Of a stretch of DNA of 64,000 nt, positions 29,401 through 39,500 are shown piece after piece. Origin of the DNA: Brumimicrobium glaciale (GTDB taxonomy: Bacteria; Bacteroidota; Bacteroidia; Flavobacteriales_D; Crocinitomicaceae); the NCBI RefSeq assembly GCF_004152935.1, contig NZ_SETE01000004.1, positions 310,001 through 374,000 on the forward strand. Reading direction: 5' to 3'. Every line of letters begins with the position of its first letter. Positions within the stretch are counted from its first letter, which is position 1. A program made the position numbers and the translations under genes. The notes below the pieces were generated by a model. That model ran no database searches and was not told the origin of the DNA. It worked only from the letters and a program-made list of their open reading frames with translations.

Positions 29401-32400
29401 AACTACAGAAATATCAGCAATTGGAACATCAGTTAAACACTGAACAGTTGTAATAATATCGCTTGCTGTTGGAAAGACATCATCATTGATTGTGAAGGTC
29501 TGAATGACATTGATATTATTCCCACAATCATCGGCAATATTATAAGTTCTTGTTATAACGGCCGGACAAGTATTTCCATTGGAAACATCTCCAACATGAG
29601 TAACAATTGGACTTACAGTACAATTATCTGCTTCGTCAGTTATGGAATTTATGTTCGCAATTGGAAGATCTGAAAAGCACTGCAAAACTAAATCCGCTGG
29701 TGCAGTTCCGGTTGGGTTAATATCATCATTGATTGTAATCGTTTGAATGAGATCGATATTATTTCCACAGTCATCGGCAATATTGTAAGTTCTTGTGATG
29801 ACTTCTGGACAAGTATTTCCAGTGGAAACATCTCCGACATGAGTTACAGTTGGGTTTACTGTACAATTATCAGCTTCGTCAGTAATTAAAGTAACATCTG
29901 CGACTGGAAAATCTCCAATACATTGAATAGCCAGATTTGCTGGAGCTGTTCCAGTTGGAAGAATATCATCATTGATTGTAATGGTTTGAACAACATCAAC
30001 ATTATTTCCGCAGTCATCGGCTATATTATAAGTCCTTGTAATGATTTCTGGACATGTATTTCCATTGGAAGATTCACTAACAAAAGTCACCAATGGATTA
30101 GCTGTACAATTGTCTGCTTCATCATTAATATAATTAACATCTGCTGCTGGAACATCACCAATACATTGTACAATTAAATCTGGCGCTGTTCCCGTTGGAA
30201 GAACATCGTCATTAATTGTAATGGTTTGAATGACATCAATATTATTTCCACAATTATCCGCAATGTTATAAATTCTAGTGATGACTTCTGGACAAGAATT
30301 CCCATCTGACAAATCACTAACTAAAGTAACAATTGGATTTACCGCACAATTATCTGCTTCATCTGTGATTGAGTTAATGTTTGCTACTGGAACATCTTCA
30401 ATACATTGAACCGTTAAATCGGGCGCTGTTCCTGTTGGAAGAACATCATCATTGATTGTAAAGATTTGAGTAACATTTATATTATTTCCACAATTGTCAG
30501 CAATGTTATAAGTTCTGGTGATAATTTCTGGACAAGTATTTCCATCCGAGACATCTCCCACATGCGTAACAATTGGGTTTATCGTACAATTATCTGCTTC
30601 ATCAGTTATAGAAGCGATATTTGCAACTGGAATAGCTGTAATACATTGAACTGCTAAGTCTGCTGGAGCTGTTCCTGTTGGATCGATATTATCGATTACA
30701 TTTATGGTTTGAGAACAGGACACATTATTTCCACAATTATCAGATACTTGATAAGTTCTTGTAATTGTTTTAGAACATGAATGACCAGTTGTCACCTCAC
30801 TTAATAAAGTAAAGGAACTTTCTATTATAGAAGTACCAATAGCCCATGAAGCTGAACCTCCACCATTTATAAAGCTTGTGAAATCAGCAAAAGGTGCTCC
30901 CACAGAAAGTGCGCAATTCTTTGTTGTAGGTGTAGGACAAGTAAGCATCGTATTAGCAACTGAAATATTTATGTCAAAGATTTCTTGATCCTTACACAAA
31001 GGTGAAGAAGCGCTAATGTCATAAATATATAGTGTTGTCGAAGCGCTAATAATATCTCCCGAATTAAATTGCGTTCCTGTTCCATTGGGTCCAGTATAAT
31101 AAGCTTGATTTCCAGTTAGATTACTCCCCGTAATAACTGGAAGCGTATAGGGAGAACATTGATTTACTTCTGCAATGGAATTTATTTCTGGATAAGGATT
31201 CACTGTTATACAAACCGTAGTATCATAGTTACATCCAAAATCATCTGTTACTTTGTAGATATAACAAGCATTCCCTGCAACTATTGGTTCAACGTTTATT
31301 GGGTTTGTTCCTGACAAAATAGTTGGGTCAGCTTGCCAATTTTGTGATACGATTGTTGGCGTAAAAGAAACTGAAGGTGGAATAATAGCTGGATCGAAAT
31401 TTATTCCCCAATCAAAAAGATAACCATTATCACCAGACCAATAGTCTGTAATTGTAAGTGTCCAAACACCATTTAGGTCGCATCCTACTAATCCACTCAT
31501 TAGATTATCTGATGCGTATGTTCCAGCAGCTAGAGTTGAATTCCCTCCTGCATTACCTACCCATGTACCATTTGTAGCATTTGGAGTCCAGCAATAATTA
31601 AAACCTATTCCTGCCGAAGATCCACCAATATTACCGGGGATTCCCAAGTTGGTTGAGCCCCCTCCAGGAAAACCTTTTAAAATAACTGTTTGACCTGAAG
31701 GACATTCGATATCGATCTCTAAATCACCCATATAAGAATGTTCCATGTTTACACAAATTGAAATCAGATCATTAATATTTGTCAGTGTTTGTCCTGTTGA
31801 AAAGCATTCCAAATCCACTGAAGTTTCATAAGAAACACCGCTACCATCAGGTAAAGCGATAGGCGGAAAAACAGGTTGAACACATGATTTATCGAAGGCC
31901 ACTGCTGAAACTGCACCATTAAAAGATGCCTGTTCTCCTAAGCAAATAGGATTTGGATTACCCACTGTACCACTGAAATTAGGAGTTGTTGAAACATGTA
32001 TTTCCTGTTCTACCACAACTGCATTGGTGCATCCCTGGATGTCTTCAATTTCTAATTGAACAAGAAATCCACCTTCGTTATTGAAAGTGTGTGACACGTT
32101 TTGTCCAACAGGATTCGCTCCATCATATGTGCTCCAATTAAATATCGAAGTAGCATCAGACTGCGCATAAGCAGCATTATTTTGAGGATAGGTTCCACTT
32201 CCGTTCATTGAAACAGTTGTTCCTTGACAAATTCTAATTATTCCATCCAAATCTGGTGCGGGTGAGAATGTAGTGTTCCCAACAATCTCTTGACAAGGTG
32301 GACTACAGCTAATTGTTGCAGCCCAACCAGAGGAGTTATTTGTAGCATTTGAAAAAAACACGAAAGTTAAGCAACCGGTGGTATTACTTGCTGTTGCTGC

Positions 32401-32727
32401 AATAAAACCTGGACTATTTGTGCCTGTAAATGTTCCCAAAGAGGGAGCCGTAGAAGTATTGCCATCATAGATTGTGAGAAAATCAAAACTATTTTCCACA
32501 CTAAAAGCTAAGAAATTGACCGAAACTCCACCAGCACCAGCTGGACAAATTGTATAAGTGAAACCTTGGTTATTCCCATAATTTCCTGAGGCACCTCCAG
32601 AATCATAAAAAGTTCCGCTACATGCTGGAACAGTTGCATTATTCACCATATTAAAATTTTGCGCATGAAGGGTTTTACCGACTATAGTCAGGCACAGAAT
32701 TAATAGTATTGTAATTAGGAATTTCAT
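26494..32727 (-). CDS. Giant T9SS type B surface protein 2 (8 HYR-like repeats)
   Basis: A 2077-aa secreted protein with the same plan as giant 1 but fewer repeats. Signal peptide 1-22 (ending KTLHAQ); CUB-like domain about 30-140 (NSFDFLTIYDGNTSTAP); PKD-like 150-245; P-domain 300-450 (NMEHSYMGDLEIDIECPSG). HYR-like array A has six units (about 650-1165). An SprB/Ig-like linker (AGPDAEYCEGTTV) and a Cys module (CPADLTASCDISEQ) follow, then two more HYR units (to about 1570), three Ig-like modules, a PKD domain (YEWNFGDGDFSN, near 1900-1985) and CHU_C (IPNTFTPDGNQYNESFKPQF; IYNRWGELIFES). Its last 500 or so residues are almost identical to giants 3 and 4, while the N-terminal 600 match giant 1, so it looks like a mosaic. 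A paired small gene precedes it by 10 bp. Confidence 0.9.
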   Translation of the reverse strand: MKFLITILLILCLTIVGKTLHAQNFNMVNNATVPACSGTFYDSGGASGNYGNNQGFTYTICPAGAGGVSVNFLAFSVENSFDFLTIYDGNTSTAPSLGTFTGTNSPGFIAATASNTTGCLTFVFFSNATNNSSGWAATISCSPPCQEIVGNTTFSPAPDLDGIIRICQGTTVSMNGSGTYPQNNAAYAQSDATSIFNWSTYDGANPVGQNVSHTFNNEGGFLVQLEIEDIQGCTNAVVVEQEIHVSTTPNFSGTVGNPNPICLGEQASFNGAVSAVAFDKSCVQPVFPPIALPDGSGVSYETSVDLECFSTGQTLTNINDLISICVNMEHSYMGDLEIDIECPSGQTVILKGFPGGGSTNLGIPGNIGGSSAGIGFNYCWTPNATNGTWVGNAGGNSTLAAGTYASDNLMSGLVGCDLNGVWTLTITDYWSGDNGYLFDWGINFDPAIIPPSVSFTPTIVSQNWQADPTILSGTNPINVEPIVAGNACYIYKVTDDFGCNYDTTVCITVNPYPEINSIAEVNQCSPYTLPVITGSNLTGNQAYYTGPNGTGTQFNSGDIISASTTLYIYDISASSPLCKDQEIFDINISVANTMLTCPTPTTKNCALSVGAPFADFTSFINGGGSASWAIGTSIIESSFTLLSEVTTGHSCSKTITRTYQVSDNCGNNVSCSQTINVIDNIDPTGTAPADLAVQCITAIPVANIASITDEADNCTINPIVTHVGDVSDGNTCPEIITRTYNIADNCGNNINVTQIFTINDDVLPTGTAPDLTVQCIEDVPVANINSITDEADNCAVNPIVTLVSDLSDGNSCPEVITRIYNIADNCGNNIDVIQTITINDDVLPTGTAPDLIVQCIGDVPAADVNYINDEADNCTANPLVTFVSESSNGNTCPEIITRTYNIADDCGNNVDVVQTITINDDILPTGTAPANLAIQCIGDFPVADVTLITDEADNCTVNPTVTHVGDVSTGNTCPEVITRTYNIADDCGNNIDLIQTITINDDINPTGTAPADLVLQCFSDLPIANINSITDEADNCTVSPIVTHVGDVSNGNTCPAVITRTYNIADDCGNNINVIQTFTINDDVFPTASDIITTVQCLTDVPIADISVVSDEMDNCTTNPTVAFVSESTNGNTCNGEIITRIYSVTDDCGNSINVNHTITVDSYTPNFTVAGTGTTTCDGNDGMITISGLRPSYNYDLSFNGGGANPIITNISGEYVITGLIAGTYTGFTISDGDCISCSTTENVSINLNDPNSAIINAGPDAEYCEGTTVILNAFNPENANISWNNGVSDGVGFVPPVGTTSYTLTSVRVNCYSSDQMMITVSPAITDITCPADLTASCDISEQAAYADFEEFITAGGSATIPLGGVIDSTSFSLFSEVSDGITCPETITRTYQIADTCGVTLTCTQNIVISEIILPTGTAPNDTLVQCIGDVPIVDVNSITDEADNCTAIPTVTHVSDVSDGNTCPEVITRTYNIEDKCGNNIDVIQTITINDDILPTASNPDTIFVACLVDVPLSDILVVTDEADNCTVNPTVAFVSESTDANTCNGEQITRIYSVTDDCGNFINVTQIIVIDLFDPVFTVSSTNPTTCDGNEGTITLSGLAPNFNYELSYDGGNPFSITTDANGEYTVTGLVQGAYTGFTITEGTCLTCSTTENVTMTLTDPIPPVVNAGIDITACENDIITLTAFNPDAANISWNNGITDGVGFVPPVGISTYTVTAERVNCFTTDQVQVTINPLPIVNAGNDFTVCDGDQTTLSGSGADTYVWDNGVTDNVPFTPTLGLLTYTVIGISVFGCVNTDQVDVEVIISPDISFTANRTIGCAPQEINLLSTSPGIGNQCIYTINGGEQFSGCNVNPIFTEAGCYDINLQVELTNGCTDDLTVTDYICIDDYPIADFTVNPEELTNIYNNADFTNETIGATDYEWNFGDGDFSNAINPTHEYSVDEISRKFIFDVELVATSNLGCKDTFNLDLPFFEELIYFIPNTFTPDGNQYNESFKPQFTSGFEPLEYKLQIYNRWGELIFESNNPAYGWDGSYGSSQTIYAPDGTYLYKVYYKKIRDGENVEIVGSVNLLR

Positions 32728-32737
32728 AAATTGGGCT

Positions 32738-33085
32738 TTATGGTTTTACTGTAGTTAGAAAAGAATTATTTGAAATCTTAAAATCGCCAGCATTATTATC
32801 AGTATCGAATTGATCTAATGATATTTTTTTATACAAATACAAAATGGAAAGAAGCTGTTGAATACAATGGAAATGACTAGCAGGGAAAGTTTCAATAAGG
32901 CGGTCATAAATAACTTTCACATTAGAGTACTTTATTAAACCTAGATTATTAGCCAAACTTCTTTCACTTCTTTCTGATCTTAAAAAATAATTTACAAATT
33001 GATCAGTATTTTTTATCTGAGCGAACAGAAAAAACATTGAAAAATTAAAAAATGAAAGCGGAATTATTTTTATAAAAAGCGTCAT
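32738..33085 (-). CDS. Small secreted protein paired with giant gene 2, shortened paralogue
   Basis: A 115-aa paralogue of the 148-aa protein at 25518-25964, with shared signal-peptide end FFLFAQIKNTDQFVNYFL, a GLIKYSNVK segment and ILYLYKKISLDQF. It stops at the position of the longer protein's PTIEEGA, so about 30 C-terminal residues (the NERSVIVIYSSQ part) are missing. This could be a truncation that damages function. The 10-bp gap to giant gene 2 suggests an operon. Function unknown. Confidence 0.65.
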   Translation of the reverse strand: MTLFIKIIPLSFFNFSMFFLFAQIKNTDQFVNYFLRSERSERSLANNLGLIKYSNVKVIYDRLIETFPASHFHCIQQLLSILYLYKKISLDQFDTDNNAGDFKISNNSFLTTVKP

Positions 33086-33523
33086 AGAAATAGTATTGTC
33101 TTAAACTATAGACGCTGAAAAAATCAAATAGTTAGTGCTTTAATAGATATTTAATTGTTTTGTCTCCAATTATCAGTAAATCTTATAATACAACAAGGGA
33201 TTCCAACACTTTTAAAGTGATGATTTCTAAAGAAGTGAAGGGAATCAATTCAAATGATTAAAAGATTCAAGGATTAGAGGATTCAAAAATTCAAGGATTC
33301 AATGATTCAATGATTCAATGATTCAATGATTTAGCATTACCTAACTGACCCAATTCCTTCTGCATCTCTGAAACTGAAAAGAGAATTCTTTTTTATGATT
33401 TCCTAATCCATCATTTTTCATTCTTCATTTTTTTTAAAAATCCCTAAATCACCTTATGAAATCCAAAAAACTCACCATCCACCATTTTTCACTTTTCATT
33501 TTTAATTCTTCATTTTTAATTAT
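33086..33523. other. Intergenic region between giant genes 2 and 3
   Basis: No gene seen. At 33263-33329 are imperfect tandem copies of GGATTCAA / TGATTCAA. From about 33330 to the gene-3 stop, the sequence is closely similar to 40828-40979 behind giant gene 4 (shared CTGCATCTCTGA, CTGAAAAGAGAATTCTTT, ATGAAATCC, then TTTTTCACTTTTCATT). Near 33148-33178 TATTTAATTGTTTTGTCTCC resembles 40690-40720. Confidence 0.6.
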
Positions 33524-36500
33524 TTACCTCAACAAATTAACACTCCCCACAATCTCCACATTCTCTCCATCCCTTATTTTCTTATAATATATTTTATAAA
33601 GATAAGTTCCTTCTGGCGCATAAATTGTTTGGCTTGAACCGTAAGAACCATCCCAACCATAAGCTGGATTATTGCTCTCGAAAATCAATTCTCCCCAGCG
33701 GTTATAGATCTGTAATTTGTATTCTAATGGTTCAAATCCAGAAGTAAATTGTGGCTTAAATGATTCATTGTACTGATTTCCATCTGGCGTAAATGTATTT
33801 GGAATGAAGTATATTAATTCCTCGAAAAATGGTAAATCCAAATTGAAAGTATCCTTACAACCTAAATTACTCGTTGCGACTAATTCCACATCAAAAATGA
33901 ATTTTCTATTGATCTCATCTACCGAATATTCATGGGTTGGATTGATTGAATTGCTAAAATCTCCATCTCCAAAATTCCATTCGTAGTCTGTCGCTCCAAT
34001 AGTTTCATTTGTGAAATCTGCAATGTTATAAATGTTTGTCAATTCTTCTGGATTTACAGTGAAATCAGCAATTGGGTAATCGTCGATACAGATGTAATCC
34101 GTAACAGTTAAATTATCGGTACAACCATTTGTTAATTCCACTTGCAGATTAACATCAAAACAACCCGCTTCGGTGAAAATAGGGTTTACGTTACAACCTG
34201 AAATTTGCTGACCACCATTTATGGTATAAACACATTGATTTCCAATTCCTGGCGAAGTACTAAATAAGTTGATTTCTTGTGGAGCACAACCAATTGTTCT
34301 GTTTGCTGTAAATGAGATATCTGGAGAAATAATTACTTCTACATCAACTTGGTCTGTGTTCACACATCCAAAAACAGATGTTCCGACTACGGTGTAAGTC
34401 AACAATCCTAAACTCGGAGTAAAAGGAACATTATCAACAACTCCATTGTCCCAAACATAATTATCTGCTCCACTTCCAGAGAGTGTAGTTTGATCTCCAT
34501 CACAAACAGTATAATCAATTCCTGCATCTACAATTGGTAAAGGATTTATCGTTACTTGAACTTGATCTGTTGTGAAACAATTCACTCTTTCGGCAGTTAC
34601 TGTGTAGGTTGAGATTCCGACTGGAGAAACAAAACCGACTCCATCCACGACTCCATTGTTCCATGAAATATTCGCACTTTCTGGATTAAAAGCTGTTAAA
34701 GTGATTATATCGTTTTCACATGCTGTAATATCGGTTCCCGCGTTTACAACTGGCGGAATTGGATCGGTTAAGGTCATGGTTACATTTTCTGTTGTACTAC
34801 ACGTTGAACATAATAATTCTGAGATTGTAAAATCAGTGTAAGTTCCTTGAACTAAACCAGTAATCGTATATTCTCCTGCTGCGTCCGTTGTAATTGAAAT
34901 TACTGCTCCGCCATCATAATTCAACTCAAAATTAGTAGAAGGCGCAAGTCCTGAAAGTGTGATTGTTCCTTCGTTTCCATCGCATGTTGTCGGATTTGTG
35001 CTTGAGACTGTGAATGTTGGTGCAATCAAATCAATTGTAATAATTTGCGTTACGTTAATTGTATTTCCACAATCATCCGTTACGCTATAAATCCTTGTCA
35101 ATTCCTCACTATTACATGTGTTTCCATCGGAAGTTTCTGACACGAAAGTAACCGTTGGATTTACCGTACAATTGTCTGCTTCGTCCGTTACCACCGCAAT
35201 ACTTTGTAATGGAACATCAGCTAAACAAGCTACTGTTATAGAATCTGGATTAGAAGCAGTTGGTAAAACATCATCGTTAATTGTAATCGTTTGAATAACA
35301 TCAATATCATTTCCGCAATCATCAGCAATATTGTATGTTCTAGTGATGACTTCTGGGCAAGTATTCCCATCGGAAATATCGCTAACGTGAGTCACCGTTG
35401 GATTAGCTGTACAATTATCAGTTTCATCTGTAATTTTAGTAACATCAACAATTGGCACATCTCCAATACATTGCACTAAAGTATCATTTGGCGCTGTTCC
35501 TGTTGGATTGGTATCGTCGTTAATTGTTATTGTTTGCGTAATATCTGTATTATTTCCGCAATCATCGGCAATATTGTAAGTTCTTGTAATCACTTCTGGA
35601 CAAGTATTTCCATCTGAAACATCACTCACAAAAGTAACTATTGGATTTGTTGTGCAGTTGTCCGCTTCGTCTGTAATATATGCAATATCAGAAGCTGGAA
35701 CATCTCCTATACATTGAACCAAAACTGGAGCTGCTGAACCTGTTGGAGCAATGTCATCATTGATCGTTATCGTTTGAGTAACATCAATATTATTTCCACA
35801 ATCATCGGCAATGTTGTAAGTTCTTGTGATGACTTCCGGACAGGTATTTCCATCTGAAACATCTGAAACAAAAGTTACTGTTGGAACCGCTGTACAATTA
35901 TCTGCTTCGTCAGTGATTAAAGCTATATCTGCTGCTGGAACATCTCCAATACATTGAACTGCTAAATCTGCTGGAGCGGTTCCTGTTGGATTAATGTCAT
36001 CGTTTATTGTAATGATTTGCGTGATATTGACATCATTTCCGCAATCATCTGCGACATTGTAAGTTCTTGTGATGATTTCTGGACAAGTATTTCCATCAGA
36101 AACATCTGAAACAAAATTTACAGTTGGATTGGCCGTACAGTTATCTGCTTCATCTAAAACTACAGTAATATCTGGCAACGGAACGTCTCCAATACATTGA
36201 ACTGCAATTGGCGCTGCCGTTCCTGTTGGGTCAGTATCATCATTGATTGTTATCGTTTGAACTACATTAATGTTATTTCCGCAATCGTCTGCAATATTGT
36301 AAGTTCTAGTGATCACTTCTGGACAAGTATTTCCATTGGAGACATCTGAAACATGAGTCACCGTTGGATTTACTGTACAATTATCTGCTTCATCGGTGAT
36401 TTCTAAAACGTTTGGTAATGGAACATCACCAATACATTGAACAGCGAGATCCATTGGCGCTGTGCCTGTTGGATTTGTATCATCGTTGATTGTAATTGTT

Positions 36501-39500
36501 TGGATTACATTAATGTTATTTCCACAAGCATCTGCAATGTTGTAAGTTCTTGTGATGACTTCAGGACAGGTATTCCCATCCGAAACATCAGATACGTGGG
36601 TAATAATTGGGTTTGTTGTGCAATTATCCGCTTCATCCGTAATTGCTGTGATATCAGGAACTGGAACATCTCCAATACATTGCACGGCTAAATCTGCTGG
36701 TGCAGTTCCTGTTGGCAGAATTAAATCATTAATAGTAATCGTTTGCGTTGAAGAAACTGTTACTCCACAAGTATCTGCTATCTGATAAGTTCTGGTAATG
36801 ATTTCAGGACAAGTATTTCCATCGGATATTTCACTAAATAGACTAAAAGAAGTAGAATCAATTTCTCCTCCTGTTGGAATAGTTGCTGAACCTCCTGCTA
36901 AAACAAAAGCATCAAAGTCAGCATAAACAGGTTGTTGTGAAATTCCACAAGTTGCTGTTAAATCTGCTGGAGCAGTCATTCCAGTGATTGCAGGTGAAAC
37001 GGTTATCATTACTTCATCTGAAGAAAAACAATTCGCACGTTCTGCAGTCACAGTGTAGAAAGAAATTCCAACAGGAGGAACAAAACCAACTCCATCTGTT
37101 ACTCCATTATTCCAAGAAATATTTGCACCATCTGGATTAAAAGCAGTTAATACTAAGGTAGTTCCTTCACAAAGTTCTTGGTCTGGCCCTGCATCTATTA
37201 AAGCAGAAGCTGGATCATTCAAATTTAGAGAAATATTATTTGTTGTAGTACAAGCTTGGCAATTCCCATCTGAAACAGTAAAACCAGTATATGTCCCTGC
37301 TGAAAGTCCGGTGATTAAATACTCACCAGCTGCGTTGGCAGTAATAGGATTAGTTGCGCCTCCATCATAATTCAACACATAATCTTCGAATGGAACAAGA
37401 CCTGAAAGAGTAATTACTCCATCGTTTCCATTACAGAAAGTTGGTCCATTACCTGAAACCGTAAATATTGGTGTGTAAGAATCAACTATGATTGCTTGAC
37501 TAACACTAATACTGTTCCCACAATCGTCTGTAACGCTATATATACGTGTAATAATTTCTCCATTACATGTGTTAGCATCTGTACTTTCTGATACAAAAGC
37601 AACTGTTGGATTTACCGTACAATTGTCTGCTTCATCAGTTACCACTGAAATATCAACAAGCGGGACATCAGTTAAACATTGAACCGTAATTGGGTTTGGA
37701 TTACTGGCTGCTGGATCAGTATCGTCATTAATTGTAATTGTTTGGTTAATGTTAATGTTATTTCCACAATTGTCAGCAATATTATAAGTTCTTGTAATCA
37801 CCTCTGGACAAGTATTTCCATCTGAAACATCTACAACGTGCGTAACAATTGGATTTACTGTACAATTATCGGCAATATTGGTAATCGTAGTAATATCTGG
37901 CACTGGCACATCTCCGATACATTGAACAGCTAATGACGACGTTGAACCCGTTGGCGCAATATCATCAAGAATTGTTATCGTTTGAAAAACATCAATGTTA
38001 TTTCCACAATTATCAGCGATATTGTAAGTTCTTGTGATGATTTCTGGACAAGTATTTCCATCTGATGCATCTCCCACATAAGTAACTGTAGGATTAATTG
38101 TACAATTATCTGCTTCATCTGTGACTACTAAAACATCAGCTATTGGAACATCTCCAATACACTGTACCGCTAACGCTGTTGGATTACTCGCTGTTGGCGC
38201 AATATCATCAATGATCGTGATTGTTTGAACAACGTCAATGTTATTTCCGCAGTTATCTTCTATATTGTAAGTTCTTGTGATGATCTCTGGACAAGAATTC
38301 CCATCTGAAACGTCTCCAAGGTGAGTAATAGTTGGGTTTACAGCACAATTATCCGCTTCATCTGTAATTGTTGTAATATCTGGTAAAGGAACATCTCCAA
38401 TACATTGAACGACCAAGTTTGTTATGCTTCCTATTGGATCAATATCATCATTAATAGTAAAAGCTTGAGTTACATCAATATTATTTCCGCAATCATCGGC
38501 GATGTTATAAGTCCTTGTGATGGTTTCTGGACAAGTATTTCCATCTGAAACATCCGAAACATGCGTGACAATAGGATTTACAGTACAGTTATCAGCTTCG
38601 TCAGTAATTAAAGTAATGTCTGGAACAGGAATATCCGTTACACATTGAAATGCAAAATCTAAAGGCGCTGTTCCTGTAGGAAGGATATCATCATTAATTG
38701 TAAACGCTTGTGTAATGTCGGTGTAATTTCCGCAAACATCTGTAATTCTATATGTTCTTGTGATAACTTCTGGACAGGTATTTCCATCTGAAGCATCTCC
38801 AACATAAGTAACTGTTGGAATTGTAATGCAGTTATCTGCTTCATCTGTTATTAAGGTAATATCCGCTGCTGGAATATCTCCTAAACATTGAAATGCCATT
38901 GCTGCTGGTGCAGTTCCTGTTGGATTAATATCATCAATAATAGTTATCGTTTGTGCAACATCAGTGCTATTTCCACATTCATCAGCAATATTGTAAGTTC
39001 TTGTGATGATTTCTGGACAAGTATTTCCATCAGATAAATCTCCAACGTAAGTAACTGTTGGAGTCAAAGTACAATTATCTGCTTCATCCGTAATTACTGT
39101 AACATCTGGTAATGGAACATCTCCAATACATTGAACTGTTATTGGAGGTGCTGTTCCTGTTGGAGCCGTATCGTCAATTATCGAAATTATTTGTGTGACA
39201 TCAATGTTGTTTCCACAATCATCAGCAATATTGTAAGTTCTTGTAATTATTTCTGGACAAGTGTTTCCATCTGACACCTCTCCTACATAAGTAACAATTG
39301 GGTTTGCAGTACAATTATCAGCTTCATCTGTAATGACTGTAACATCTGGCAATGGCAAATCACCAATACATTGAACTGTCATTGGTGGTGCTGTTCCAGT
39401 TGGATCTATATCGTCAATTATGGTTATTGTTTGGGTGACATCTATGCTATTTCCTGTATCATCGGCTATATTATAGGTTCGAGTAATGATTTCTGGACAT

